DNA from: Beta vulgaris subsp. vulgaris | Lineage: Eukaryota; Streptophyta; Magnoliopsida; Caryophyllales; Amaranthaceae | Length of the DNA: 64,000 bases | NCBI RefSeq assembly: GCF_026745355.1 | Contig: NC_079202.1 | Span: 46,946,873 to 47,010,872, forward strand | Direction: 5' to 3' | Part shown: positions 1-11,478 of the stretch, piece after piece | Layout of the letters: every line of letters begins with the position of its first letter | Position numbering within the stretch: the stretch's first letter is position 1 | The notes under the pieces: generated by a model | What the model was told of the DNA's origin: nothing | Database searches by the model: none | What the model saw: the letters and a program-made list of their open reading frames with translations, nothing else | Made by a program: the position numbers and the translations under genes

Positions 1-379
1 GCTGTCATTGTTTTGCTTACGGCGGCCAAGTCCCTTGGTCCTCTTTTTCTATTCTCCAAACCGAAGTCTGTGGCCTTAAAGAAGGCATTAGAGGAGCCCT
101 TTCCCTCAATATAAAAAATATTATCATTGAAGACGATAATCTTGTTGTGATCAACTCCATTAAGACTACATGGAAAGTCCACTAGAAATTAACAACATTA
201 TTATTGATGTAGGTTTGGAACTCAGATTAAATCAGTGCAGAATTTCCGACGTCTTTCGAGAAGCTAACAAAGCAGCGAAATTATTGGCTCATAATCACTT
301 GTGCCCTTCCCTCTTGTACTCCTTCCCTCCGTACTTTTTCGATTTCTCACTTATTATCCGTAAGGATGTTTTAGTTTGA
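1..379 (+). pseudogene. RNase H-like (RVT_3) domain relic, probably LINE-derived
   Basis: The reading resembles the C-terminal half of the RNase H-like domain found at the end of plant LINE polyproteins. Bases 1-80 read as an alanine/leucine-rich strand ending in SVALK. After a one-base frame slip comes EGIRGALSLNIKNIIIEDDN, the usual 'E-D-x-L-V-V-I-N' strand. After an in-frame stop near 178, a second open segment from 170 reads RISDVFREANKAAKLLAH, the conserved 'H/V-x-REANxAADxLA' end of the domain. The left part lies outside the window. The frameshift and stop make it non-functional. It could also derive from a stand-alone RVT_3 gene. The family assignment rests on motif memory only. Confidence 0.6.
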
Positions 380-415
380 TCCCTAAACTAAAGGAGTTAA
401 CTCTAATCTAATTAG

Positions 416-677
416 GAAGTTGTTATAACTCTTATGAATAAGTGATGTAGCTCTAATGAAAAAATGATGTAACTCAAAAAAAAAGAATGTTATAAAAAAA
501 ATTCAATGAAAGAAAAAAAGTTTATGGGCTCAAAATTTTTTAGGGGGTTATAACTCTAATGAAGAAGTGTTGCAACTCTAATTCAATCGTGTGGTTAAGA
601 TTCATTCTAATTTCTCATCTAAGGAGCATTCTCATGTGATCTTGCCCCTATATATATATATATATACAGAGAGAGAG

Positions 678-711
<34 letters not shown>

Positions 712-985
712 GAGTTCATATGAGAATGCATACTTACATGAGAAATGAGAATAAATATTTACTTGCTATAACTCTTATGAATAAGTGATGTAACTCTAAT
801 GAAAAAGTGATATAACTCCAAAAAAAAGAATATTAGAAAAAAAAAATCAATGAAAGAAAAAAAAAATTGGGATCAAAATTTTTTAGGGGGAAATAACTCT
901 AATAAACAAGTGTTGTAACTCTAATTCAATCGTGTGGTTGAGATTCATTCTCATGTGATCTTTCCCATATATATATATATATATA
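416..985. repeat. Two diverged copies of a ~230-bp segment, each ending in a TA microsatellite
   Basis: Bases 416-665 and 761-985 are clearly the same sequence. Both start with TATAACTCTTATGAATAAG and share the tract CAAAATTTTTTAGGGGG. Both end in a (TA)n run, followed by (GA)n at about 666-708 in the first copy and (CA)n at about 997-1008 in the second. Inside each copy a short phrase meaning 'gatgtaactctaatgaa' recurs. No coding potential is seen. Confidence 0.75.
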
Positions 986-1153
986 CATATATATACACAC
1001 ACACACACATATATATAATTTCCTAAATTGCACTTGGTAAAACATTGACAAAATTTCACCAAGCCTTGAAGGATAATAAAAACCCTCATATCTCAAATAT
1101 GGTCGAAAATACTTTAATTTTCATAAAAAATGGTGATTCTAAGATATCTAATA

Positions 1154-1242
1154 CTTCCTCTATTATGAAATAAGTAAGACACTTTTCACATATGTGAGAA
1201 TTATTTGATACAACTGTTTCACTTATTTTAGAAAGTAGGAAG
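1154..1242. mobile_element. Short Stowaway-like MITE (89 bp)
   Basis: Inverted ends: CTTCCTCTATTATGAAATAA at the left pairs with the complement of the right end (CTTCCTACTTTCTAAAATAA). A TA dinucleotide flanks both sides (1152-1153 and 1243-1244), as expected of Tc1/Mariner-type MITEs. The ends match the larger MITEs at 24173 and 62049, so this may be a deletion derivative. Confidence 0.65.
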
Positions 1243-1244
1243 TA

Positions 1245-2090
1245 TTATTTAGTTTTTATGTGGTCAAACAACTAATCAAAGTGTTTGGTAAATTATATTT
1301 TGGTCTCAATGCCAGCTTTTCAGCAACAACCAAACATTGGTTTTAGTAGCTACTTTTGTTAGCTTTTGCATTCATTTTGCTCTAACACTAGTGGAAAAAA
1401 ATCCCAAGTGATCCGGACAAATTAGGATTAACTGATCCGAAAATGGACCAGATCAATTGACTTCAGTTGGAAAACGAATTAGTGTCCGCTAATTGATTCA
1501 ATTTTCACCAAAACTGAACCGATATATGATTAACTTACCCGATTTTCGGGTGAAAACTGGATTAGTTTTGTTATATTAAGAAATAATTTGTTTTTGAAGA
1601 CAACACCACATCCACAGACAAGTGTATTCACAAAAGCAACGAATCAAAATTTCATTAAACTTCAACAAATCTCAACCAATAATAACGAAAACAAAAACAA
1701 AATCAACCAAAAATATAATAAGCGTCTTGTGTGTGGCTCGCCACATGAGAAATTATAGGTGTGGCCGCGCGCGCGACACCATGTCATCTCGTCAGCTCAG
1801 TTTCAAATGGTCATATCTCACTCGTTTCTCATCGGAATCAAGCTTTTGACCAATCGTTGGAAAGTTATCGAGCCAAATTTTCATCTCCAACTTGAATCTT
1901 CCAAAGATATTAAATGTGATGTGTAATATATGACCTTTTGAAGTTGACCTTTGTACACAAACTCTTGTGAACAAATGGAGTTACTTGTACACAAACTCTT
2001 GTGAACAAATGAAGTTGACCCATTTTTTATTACTTGCAACGTTGAAGTATGATTCAGTAATTTAAGGGAGGAAAGTGATAATAAGAGGTA
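1245..2090. other. Intergenic sequence, no gene seen
   Basis: AT-rich sequence with only short open frames. An 18-19 base phrase (gtacacaaactcttgtgaa) occurs twice at about 1954 and 1988, a short direct duplication. Nothing else is recognised. Confidence 0.5.
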
Positions 2091-3362
2091 TGAAGTTTTT
2101 AACAAGTAACCTTGAGTTTTACAAAAATGCAGCGGGTGCCCTTGTATGCATCGGGCGACCTCGAGGCTTCGAAAAATATTCAAAATACCCTTAATGACAT
2201 AAGGTCGTTAACTTCGTCAGCCATTCAGGCCACATCAACCTACTTAATCCAGGTAACCCCGTTTCAACCTAATTAATCCAGGTAACCCCGTTTCAACCCA
2301 ATTAATGCTAATAACTCTAATTAAACCCTAATAAAACCTAGTTAACTTGCCAAAAAAATTGACCATAACAATTTTTCAATTGGAGAAATTATTTATTTTT
2401 TCTTGTTTGTGGGTTATGCCTTTCACACTTTCAGAGGCACGTATTTCAAGGCGATCTTACACGATTTTTTTTTACTTGTTTTACGACGTTTTTGAGATAC
2501 TAGACACTGCTGAGCACCACTAAAAATGCAAATTTCGATAAGTCGGTCGAGATGACGCTCAATACATCAATTTTTAGGTACTTGATTTGAGATGATCTTA
2601 AACGGGCGATTTTGATCTTCAAAACAACTTATTTGAAAATATAGAAGCTACCAAGCATCCTTTATGTGCGTGAATTTCAAGATTCCAGTCAAAATGAGTA
2701 CCAATACATTAAATTTTGGGCACGAGTTTTCAGATGATCTTAAGACACACTTTTGAACTTCAAAATGATATTTTTTTTGGAAGAACGAATGCCACCAAGC
2801 GTCCTCGAGAAACTAGTCGGAATAAGTACTAATACATCACTTTTTTGGTACATGATTTAAGACGGCTTAAACGGACGATTTAACCTTCAATATGTGTTTT
2901 TCGAAAAAAAAGAACCCTACAAAGTGCCCTTTATGGATGCGAACTTCGGGAAGGTGGTCCAAATGAGTATCAATATGGATTTTTTGGCCACGTATTTCAA
3001 GATGATATTAGCGATATTTTTGATTTTCATGGTGACTTTTTCTATTAAAGTGGATGCCACCAAGTAACCTAAAGGGGTGGTGTGTTGTGAGGATTTAAAT
3101 TACTAGTGTTAATTAGGGTTTAACTAAATTAATTAGGATTTAATTAGCATTAATAAAGGGTTATTTCGGTTAATTAGGTTGATTTAATTATTTTTTAAAA
3201 ATATGATAATTAATGGAAACTTGACGGCATGGTCAAGTACTCAAGTCACTGTCTTTTTCAAGACTTTAGGGGCACTTTGTGTATTTTTTAAACTGCGAAG
3301 GCATCCGATGCATTTTTGTAAAATTCACAGGTACCTGGTTAAATACCCCTTAAATGTATCAC
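2091..3362. mobile_element. Long-TIR DNA transposon (Mutator-like?), non-autonomous, with internal tandem repeats
   Basis: The outer ~250 bp at each end are imperfect inverted repeats. The left segment (TTTTACAAAAATGCAGCGGG near 2118) matches the complement of the right segment (TTTTACAAAAATGCATCGGA, from about 3305-3340). The inner arms carry AATTAATC/GATTAATT-rich sequence around 2260-2345 and 3100-3190. The core 2450-3070 holds four or five degenerate ~135-145-bp repeats, each ending in a variant of 'gccaccaagc' (about 2650, 2790, 2920, 3055). No transposase reading is seen. The exact ends and target duplication were not resolved, so assignment to Mutator-like elements is inference from the long arms. 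Confidence 0.55.
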
Positions 3363-3735
3363 ATATGCTTGGAGTCTAGGTGAGAGATTGAGATAATATT
3401 TTAACAAAATTATGATATTAATACTAATAATATGCAATATAAATCATATAACTAATATATGTCTAAAAGCTAGCTCACGAGGTCGTATTGTAGCGCTTAT
3501 TAACTTCCATGTCGTTCTTTTTAAAATAAATAGAGTTACAAAGTTATATAAAGACACATATAGAGTTTAGGATAAGAAACAAATAGAGTTGGGTCCACAA
3601 CGAAAACTTAATTATAGTAAATCAATTATAACGTTTAATATATAGTTCTAGAAAATTATAATTTTTGTGTCATTGAAAAGTGTTTGAAAACTACTCCAAA
3701 ATGAGATCCATTTATACTATATTTCGAATTTTATA
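3363..3735. other. Intergenic, nothing recognised
   Basis: AT-rich, no open frame of interest and no clear repeat structure. Confidence 0.5.
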
Positions 3736-3993
3736 CTTCCTCCGTTCGATTTTAAATGAAATGCTTGCTTTTTTCACGCAACCCAACACGTCTCTTTAAT
3801 TATCAATATATTTAGTTGTGCACACATAAAACATATAAAATTTTTATAATTTGATAGTATGCATCAAGACAAATCTAACAAGATCCCAATTGACTATGTT
3901 TTTCTTTATATAATGGCGATAAATTAGAGTCATAATTGATCAATGAGTGGTGTCATTTCACTCAATATTTCATTTAAAATAGAACGGAGGAAA
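3736..3993. mobile_element. Stowaway-like MITE (258 bp)
   Basis: Inverted ends: the left CTTCCTCCGTTCGATTTTAA pairs with the complement of the right end (TTTCCTCCGTTCTATTTTAA). TA flanks both ends (3734-3735 and 3994-3995). It has no coding capacity. Confidence 0.75.
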
Positions 3994-3995
3994 TA

Positions 3996-5116
3996 TTAAA
4001 GTAACGTATAAAAGGAAATATTGACTATACTAACGTATTAAAGTAACAACTTATAATTAGAATTAGGGATTTTCTATAAACTCATTCATGTTAGAATTAG
4101 AATATTCAAAGTTATTACATTATAACTTTTGTTGTTGTATGCCAGACAAAAGTACATTCAAATAGGGTATTTGAAAATTTCAAAAGTCTATCCCTTCTCC
4201 ACGAAGAGAACGAACATTTGCTTGGGTCCCAAATGCTAGTAAATATATAAAGGAGGAATTTTTCGAGAGCATAAGGAGCTCCTCAAGATTCTAAGGTCAT
4301 TGAGTGCGCCATAAAGGATTGTCATGTCATTAATTTTTATTTTTATCTTTAAAAAAATAGAGTTCTACATAGATTTAAACACGTATAAGGAGTTTTAGAT
4401 AAGGACAAATTAGAGTTTGGTTTTGAATAAACAACCTAAATTATTATATTATATAAATTGTATACAACTTTTGCTACGTAACTAAGAATATTATAATTTT
4501 TGTACCATTGGAGATCACTCAAAAAATATTTTAAAATAAGATCCATTTACAGTATAGTTTTACAACTTATGAAAATATATTATCTTTCAAAATCTTAGTT
4601 TTTCTCAACTGAACCAAAATTAGTACTTAACAAAATTCATTACGAACCTTTGTTCTTGCAAGAAAATAAAGTTCTATTATATAGAAACTTGATATTTGCA
4701 TTAAAACTTATTATTTTATTACTATAAAATATGTTTCTCAATGAATATACATATTTTATAATCACACAGGACACAGATGTGACGTTAATATAATTCTACC
4801 ACATTTAAAAAATCCACATATGCACGAGTTCATAATCTAGTTTGTTTAATATGGGAAACACTACAAGTAGAAAAAAAATACTCAAAAAGTAATGTAGTGG
4901 CATAGTGCTACCAGCTACCGGTTAATTACCAAACTAGTATTTTTGGCCTGGACGATGCCCCAAGCAGTTACAATTATCAAATACAATATTATTAATAAGT
5001 TTGATCCTAATTGATTTTACTATTTATAATTTTCTTTCTAGTGCGAAATTGAAAAATGGATGTTATGACATGATAAGTCGTTTTATGAAAAGACTTCCAA
5101 GAAATTGAGGATAAAA
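3996..5116. other. Intergenic, no gene seen
   Basis: AT-rich spacer between the Stowaway-like MITE and the Gypsy element. Segments around 3500-3700 and 4340-4560 repeat similar phrases (AAATAGAGTT, GATCCATTTA, 'attataatttttgt'), suggesting an old duplication. No open frame of note. Confidence 0.45.
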
Positions 5117-5121
5117 ATAAC

Positions 5122-5523
5122 TGTTTCTGTCTAGAAATTAAGGGTTCCAACTCCTTTGCTTAGGGAATACCGGGTCAGATTCGAATGTCTTGAGTCCAAA
5201 GTCCGTACGCCGGAATCCTGCAAAAGTAATGGTTAGACTGCCCCGGGGGTTGTTCCGGGATCGCCTCTCCGACGCTCAAGTCAGTGATCAAGCTTAGAGA
5301 GATAAAGTCTAGAGAGAGATGCTCTGGTTTGTTAGGTAAGAATTCAATACCTTCTTTATGAGGGGTTTGAGTATTTATAGTGCTGGGGATATCCCAACTG
5401 TAGGCCAGCTGGGGGGCACTGACAGCTGGGATGCACCATCATATGTGGGGCCCTCTGGAGGTTTAAGGTCTTATTGGGCTTAATTATCCCTGGTAGACCT
5501 AACCCAGGAAATAAGCCCAAACA
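5122..5523 (-). repeat. 3' LTR of the Gypsy element
   Basis: 402 bp. On the minus strand it begins TGTTTGGGC and ends AGAAACA (TG...CA). It matches the LTR at 15878-16278 with about ten changes. The minus-strand polypurine-like tract GTGGGGCTAAT lies immediately before it (5524-5534). Confidence 0.92.
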
Positions 5524-5599
5524 ATTAGCCCCACGCCAGGAATGGGAAACATCGAGGCCTTGCTGAAGCGTCTCCCGTTCGTGGCGGAACTTAGATAGC

Positions 5600-6055
5600 C
5601 CTGAGCCTAGGCTGACTTGGTCTCCTGGAGGAGCAGGGAGGCGAGGGCCGACCCAGTCTCCTTGAGGAGAGGGGTGGCTAGTGCCGACCCGGTCTCTTCA
5701 AGGAGAGAGGTGGCATGTGCCGACCCGGTCTCCTTGAGGAGAGGGGTGGCAAGTGCCGACCCAGTCTCCTTGAGGAGTGGGGTGGCAAGTGCCGACCCGA
5801 TCTCTTCAAGGAGAGGGGTGGCATGTGCCGACCCGGTCTTCTTGAAGAGAGGGGTGGCATGTGCCGACCCGGTCTCTTCAAGGAGAGAGGGTGGCATGTG
5901 CCGATCCGGTCTCCATGAGGAGAGAGGGGGCGTGTGCCGACCCGGTCTCCATGAGGAGAGAGGGGGCGTGTGCCGACCCGGTATCTTCAAGGGTGAGGGG
6001 GTGGCATGTGCCGACCCGGTCTCCCTGAGGAGGGGGAAGGTATGCGCCGACCCGA
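5600..6055. repeat. 36-bp tandem array in the Gypsy 3' region
   Basis: About twelve units of ~36 bp, each holding GTGCCGACCCGGTCTC and a GGAGAG..GGTGGC tract. The GTGCCGACCC motif starts at 5681, 5717 and 5753, then continues at similar or slightly longer spacing to about 6050. 36 is a multiple of 3, so frames stay open on both strands and produce several artificial ORFs. Confidence 0.9.
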
Positions 6056-6790
6056 GCCGTTAAAGAAAGGAAAGGCCTTGCTTACACATGGCTCGGACGA
6101 AGGCCAATGAGCCCCATGCTTGTCCGAGCCAGTACCTTGCTCTCGCTAAGCCACTCTTAGACTTGGGAGACTTGCTCAACCAAGGAGTAGAGCCTCCTTG
6201 GCCGAGTTGGTTGGATGCGGCTCGGATGAGGGGCCAATGAGCCCCATGCTTGTCCGAGCCGGTGCCTGCTCTCGCTAAGTCAATCTGGGACTTAGGAGAC
6301 TTGCTCAACCAAAGAGGAGAGCCTCCTGGGCCGAGCTGGTTGGACGCGGCTCGGATGAGGGGCCAATGAGCCCCCTGCTTGTCCGAGCCGGTGCCTGCTC
6401 TCGCTAAGTCAATCTGGGACTTAGGAGACTTGCTCAACCAAGGAGGAGTGCCTCCTAGGGCCGAGTTGGTTGGACGCGGCTCGGATGAGGGGCCAATGAG
6501 CCCCCTGCTTGTCCGAGCCGGTGCCTGCTCTCGCTAAGTCAATCTGGGACTCAGGAGACTTGTCAACCAAGGGAGTCCTCCTAGGGGAGTTGGTTGGACG
6601 CGGCTCGGATGAGGGGCCAATGAGCCCCATGCTTGTCCGAGCCGGTGCCTGCTCTCGCTAAGTCAATCTGGGACTTAGGAGACTTGCTCAACCAAAGAGG
6701 AGAGCCTCCTAGGGCCGAGCTGGTTGGACGCGGCTCGGATGAGGGGCCAATGAGCCCAATGCTTGTCCGAGCCGGTGCCTAAGGCTTTGG
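6056..6790. repeat. ~130-bp tandem array in the Gypsy 3' region
   Basis: About six units. The landmark GCGGCTCGGATGAGGGGCC starts at about 6217, 6346, 6476, 6600 and 6730, with a diverged first unit near 6089. Each unit also contains CTTGTCCGAGCCGGTGCCTG and CTCGCTAAGTCAATCTGGGA. Arrays between pol and the 3' LTR are known in Tat-lineage elements and can seed satellite DNA; here that is context, not proof. Confidence 0.9.
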
Positions 6791-7083
6791 ACCACTGGTT
6801 AAGTGACCGAGCTGGTATTCTTGAGCTGATGAACTAGCAATCTTGAGCTGGTGAACTTAATAGCTTCTTGAAAGCCCAAATGCCACGTGGCGACGGTGGA
6901 TTATTGGGGTGCTTGAAAACATGGTGGCGATTCAACTTCTGGTCATTTATGGCCTTTGTGACGATTGATATTCCTGGAAGCTGTGCCTTTTGAACAGTTT
7001 TGGGCATTTGGAAGGCCCATTAAGGTGGCGAAACAGCAGGGCCCGGTCCAAGAGGCGACGCGAGCACGAAGACCGAGGACTTT

Positions 7084-7210
7084 GCCTATAAGTAGGGAGA
7101 GAGGGGAGAGATCTTGTCACTTTTACATTTCTCTCTCTCTCTCTAAATCTGAGATTTCTGCTCTTTCTCTCTCTAAGTTTAGAGCTCCTTCTCTCTCTAA
7201 GTCCGGGTTC
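7084..7210 (+). promoter_or_regulatory. Candidate promoter and CT-rich leader of the antisense gene
   Basis: A TATA-like CTATAAGTA (7086-7094) is followed by a CT-rich leader with repeated CTCTCTCTCTAA tracts (about 7128-7200). This arrangement lies on the plus strand just ahead of the plus-strand gene at 7313-9879, opposite to gag-pol. A possible leader intron could begin at GTACGC (7231). Function is inferred from position and composition only. Confidence 0.4.
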
Positions 7211-7312
7211 CATCTTCTTCGTCCGACCAGGTACGCACTTGTTTTGCTTTTTCGCTAAGTTTTTCTTCTCTTTCTTTTAATAAAATCGGCCGACCCCCTT
7301 CTGTTGATAAAT

Positions 7313-9879
7313 AATGGAGAGCTCGTCCGAGTCAGTGACACCCCTCCCTCACCTCCTTATAATTTAGCCGAGGAAGTGAGAGGTATGGGAATGGTATTGG
7401 TGTCAACTTTAATAAGTTGCCCGGATCCCTCGGCTGTGCCTGAGGCGCTTTCCCTCCCGAGTACTCCTTCGCAAGCCGAGGAGGAGGAGGCCGAGGGTAC
7501 CATCCCCCTACCCTGGGAGGTGTCCCTGGCCTATCCTTCTTCGAGAAGTTACTTAGACAGATATGTGTCTGATGGTGTAGTTAGGATAGCTATGCCGGGA
7601 GAAGAAGGCGAAGCGTCTACATCCGGTCGGCTCGCGTACCCTGAGATCGACCCCAAAGGCGGTCCGGGAGCAAAATTTCCCCTCCCTTCTCTAATAAAGA
7701 CCCTACTGGAGGATGCCCGAGGCCAAGCAGCAAAGTTCCAAATAAAGGACCCCTATTTGTTGGTCCGACCCGATGCCAGCCACACCATTCTGAGCCCAAC
7801 CCCTGGATGTACCGCCTTTTACTACAAAGCCATGAAGATGGGCTTGAGGTTCCCGCTGACCCAGTTTGAGAAGGACATATTGAACGCTTATAATCTATGC
7901 TTGGGTCAGCTATCTCCAAATCTTGGGGCGGAATTTTGGCGTCCAGGTAATATGTGATATTATCGGTGTTAAGCCGACCCTCACCCTCTGGCGCCATTTA
8001 TCAAGTTGTTCGAGATGCCTCGGGGATCATGGACCTGGTTGCTGGTGCTTCCAGGCTCGGCGAGGCTACCGAACCGTCCTCGACCTACCCACTTCTCAAA
8101 AAGGGTTTCGCCGAGGATTTGCCTTTGTCTACCATGGGGGAGAATGGGGTATTCCAACTGTTCCCCCATCTGCCGACCCCAACCACTGCATGAACTTCAA
8201 AGTGCCCGAGTTATCGGAGGACGAAGCAGTGGCCGCCATCTACATGCAATTGGAGGCAAAAATAGTAGATGTTGGTGAGGTTTTTGTAGCGGGGAACTGG
8301 CTCCCGAACTGCAAGTTGTTCAAGAATGAGCACTTCCTGGCTGCGTTCGGACTGAGTCCGGCCTTCCCTAAGGGTAATTCGGCAAGAGGGGGTCCGGTTA
8401 ACTTGTTTTTATTGCTTTACTTGTTGCGTTTTGCTAACTGTGTGTTCTCCTTTTGCAGAAGCTTCTTTGTCCTTTTTGAAGGAAACAGACCAGGAAATGG
8501 CCGAACGACTAACTTCCGCTGCTCTCAAGGCCGCTCGGATCAGGGCCGAGATGAAGGCGAATAAGATCAACAAGCCCTCCAAGCCGAAGGTAAACAATTT
8601 TTCCGTCCGACCTGGTTTAAATTCACTTTGCATATCCTGCTAACTCCTTGGTTTTTACAGGATCCCTCCAACCCCAAACCGAGGAAACGCAAGGAGAGGG
8701 CCGAGGAGAGGGTCGAGCTGACGGAGAAGGCTCTGGCCAAAGCCCGAGCTGAGAAGGAGGCCTCAGCGAAAAAGGCTCGGAAGGAGCCTTCGGTTGAGGT
8801 GAAAAGTCCCCGACCTGACTCTGGAGGGGAGGGCACTCACATTTCGGTCCATCACTCGGACTTTGAGCCTGTCCAGAGTCCGGGGCATGTTCAGGGGGCC
8901 TCCAACCCTTCATTGGCCGAGCGTTCTTTGTCCGAGGCGCCCGTCCCCTTCACTTAGATGTCCAAAACGGACAAGAAGAAGAGGATCTCCGACGCACTGG
9001 AGATCCTATGCACTCAGACCGACCGAGATCATATTAATGAGGTCAACGGGAGGAATGAGTCGAGCGAGCTCTTCCGCTCTTGGATGGACGTAAGTGAACT
9101 TCGTTTATTTCTCATTTCATTTTGCCTTTTATTTCTCAACTTCCTCTTCTCAATTAGCTTTGCTTTGGCAGTTCTCCATCCGGATGACTAAAGTGGCCGA
9201 GGACCGGCTCGCTTTAGTCCAAGAAGTCCAGGAGCTGAGGGACGCGGCTCGGTCACACTTTGATGAGCTCTACCAGGCCAAGGAGGGCCAGCGGCTGGCC
9301 GAGCTGCGATTGGAGGAGGCCAACACCAAAATTGAGAAGGGTGAGGCAATCTGGCAGCAGGAGAAGGAGGATTGGAAAATGGAGAGAGCCAATCTCAGCC
9401 TGGCCAAGGAAAATGCCGAGTCGGCCAAGGCTGCGGCCGAGTCCAAACTGCTTCGGGTCGAGGGCGACTTGGAGAGGATCAAGTTCAAGCTCTCCACTGC
9501 CGTGGCCCAACTGAGGGAGGCTCAGGCTGCTGCATCCCGCTCCCAGGAGGAGTGGTTCACGATCTGGCAGAAGTCGGACGATTGTACCGACTTCTGCGCT
9601 GAAGTGGGCCAATCCTCCCATAAGATGGGCGAGGACGAGGCGCTCTCCAAGCTAAGGGAAGCCTTGGCCGACTCTTGCCCTGAAGCGGACTGGAACACAG
9701 TCTGGTCTCGCTACCAGGAGTTGGCTGAAGCCGAGGCAGCAGAGATTAAGGCCAAAATGGCTGAGGAGATGAGCTCCGATGATGATTCTGATGATGACGA
9801 AGAAGATGCTGCTAGCACCGAGCCTCCTCCTGCCGAGCAACCTGCTGCTGAGCAAGCTGCCGCCGGTCCTTCTTCTTAG
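7313..9879 (+). pseudogene. Spliced antisense ORF of the Tat element (putative gypsy-type transposon domain, coiled coil, acidic tail)
   Basis: Four exons can be read on the plus strand, opposite to gag-pol: about 7313-8373, 8459-8589, 8661-9089 and 9172-9879. All three introns have GT...AG ends and keep the frame across the junctions. Exon 1 has a region ending FPLTQFEKDILNAYNLCLGQ then LSPN, like the plant 'putative gypsy type transposon' domain (PF04195 as I remember it). Exons 2-3 encode a Lys/Ala/Glu-rich linker. Exon 4 encodes a long heptad-rich coiled coil and ends in an acidic DDDSDDDEEDA stretch and a Pro/Ala tail. Defects: the ATG at 7313 is out of frame with the main reading, there is at least one frameshift around 7930-8090, and an in-frame TAG occurs at 8955-8957. 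The protein's role is unknown; the gene probably was functional in the parent element. Confidence 0.75.
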
Positions 9880-10268
9880 CTGCCTTAGGATTTTATTTTC
9901 TTAGATTTGGCCTTGTCGGCCTTTTGGCTTTTCTGTTTTTGCATCGCTTTTGACCCTGTATTTTTGTAAACTCTTAGTTGTATTTTTCAACTTTTCATCA
10001 ATTGGAATACAACTACTATTTTGCAACTTGTCTTGTGTCGCACTTTTTCGTTACTTGCAATATTACAGCATTTAATAGATAACAAACTGGTTAAGTATTG
10101 CTTTCTTATCAAAATAATGAGACTGGCTAAGTCTTTTTTATTTCTGGGGTAGAAATCCGACTTGGTACATGGACTGGTTAAGTCCGAGTTACAATTAAAT
10201 TTGTTCACTAAACCGACCAGGAAGTGCTGGCCTTACAACATGCCCCTAGTGCAAGTAATGAAAAGAAG
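9880..10268. other. Convergent spacer between the antisense gene and pol
   Basis: Non-coding. The antisense gene (plus) ends at 9879 and pol (minus) ends at 10269, so they converge here. T-rich tracts follow the antisense stop and could serve as its 3' untranslated region. No separate feature seen. Confidence 0.6.
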
Positions 10269-11474
10269 TTAAACATAGAATCTTTTAAGATTGTCTAAGT
10301 TCCAAGGTCGAGCCAGGGGGACCCCTTCGGGGGATTCGAGTCGGAATGTCCCTGGCTTGATGACCCCTGTAACTTTGTAAGGGCCGTCCCAATTTGCCCC
10401 CAACTTCCCTTTGAGATGGGAAAGTCCGGTGGCCTCGACTTTTCAAATGACCCAGTCGCCCAGACTGATTGGTCGAGGCTTTACTCGCCGGTTAAAGTGC
10501 CTTGTGATTCTTTGCTTGTACCGGATGGCTTGTAGCAAAGCATTGCCTCGGGTTTCTGGCAACAGGTCTAAGTTGACGGGCTTTTCTTCTTCATTCTGGT
10601 CGAACTCATAGAATGTCATCCGAGGGGAGGGGATTCCTACCTCGACCGGAAGGACAGCCTCGCTTCCATAGACCAGGCCGAAAGGGGAATGCCCCGTGGC
10701 TTCTTTCACCGTTGTCCGAGCCGACCAGAGTACTCCGGGTAGGTCGTCTACCCATGCCCCTTTAGCTGCATCAAGGGATTTTTTGATACCCTTTAGGACA
10801 ATTTTATTGGCTGACTCGGCTTGCCCGTTGGTCTGAGGGCGGGAGACTGCCGAGAACCTTGTTTGAATGCCGAACCGGCACAATATTCTCGAGTCGGCCC
10901 GCTGTTGAACTGTCGGCCATTGTCTGATACCATGGCTCTTGGAATTCCGAACCGGGTAATGATATTCCTCCATATGAACAACTGAACCTGTTTGTCAGTA
11001 ATTGACGCCAGTGGCTCGGCTTCGGTCCACTTGGTGAAGTAATCAATAGCACAATTAGGAACTTCCTTTGCCCAGAACCGGGGGAAAAGGTCCGAGCAGG
11101 TCCATGCCCCACTTGTCGAAGGGCAGGACTGTTTGAATGGTGGTGAGGGGGGTGGCCGGCGCCCTTGGTATATCCGAGTGAATCTGGCAGGAGGGGCACC
11201 GCCGGACTAAGTCCGAAGCGTCAGCTTTCAGAGTGGGCCAATAGTATCCGGCCCTTATGCCTTTCCGGCTATGTTCGACCCCCTTGATGGCTTCCGCAGG
11301 CTCCTTGGTGTATTTCCCGGAGGACATAATTTCCTTCCTGGGAGTTATACATTTGAGGAGGGGATGAGTGAAAGACTTTTTATAGAGCTGCCTTTCATGC
11401 CAAAGGAACCAACCTGACTTATGCTTAATCCGGTCGGCTTCTTTAGGATCACTGGGTAAGGTCCCGTCTCGCAA
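10269..11474 (-). pseudogene. Gypsy integrase region
   Basis: The integrase inserts the element cDNA into the genome. In minus-strand order: an H-x-H...C-P-S-C zinc-binding region (GYYWPTLKADASDLVRRCPS near 11200), the core beginning PFDKWGMDLLGPFPP, a second core strand with FGIPRAMVSDNG near 10940, then RPQTNGQAESANK near 10820 with the catalytic Glu. The C-terminal part (GDWVI near 10445) runs into WNLDNLKRFYV and a TAA stop at 10269-10271. Frameshifts split it into at least three open segments (11474-11055, ~11199-10804, 10973-10443). No chromodomain is seen, as expected for Tat-type elements. Confidence 0.85.
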
Positions 11475-11478
11475 GTAT

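Noticed and set aside
5607..6437. Several long overlapping ORFs on both strands
   Set aside because: They come from 36-bp and ~130-bp tandem arrays; the 36-bp period keeps frames open on every strand. The repeated residues do not form a known protein.
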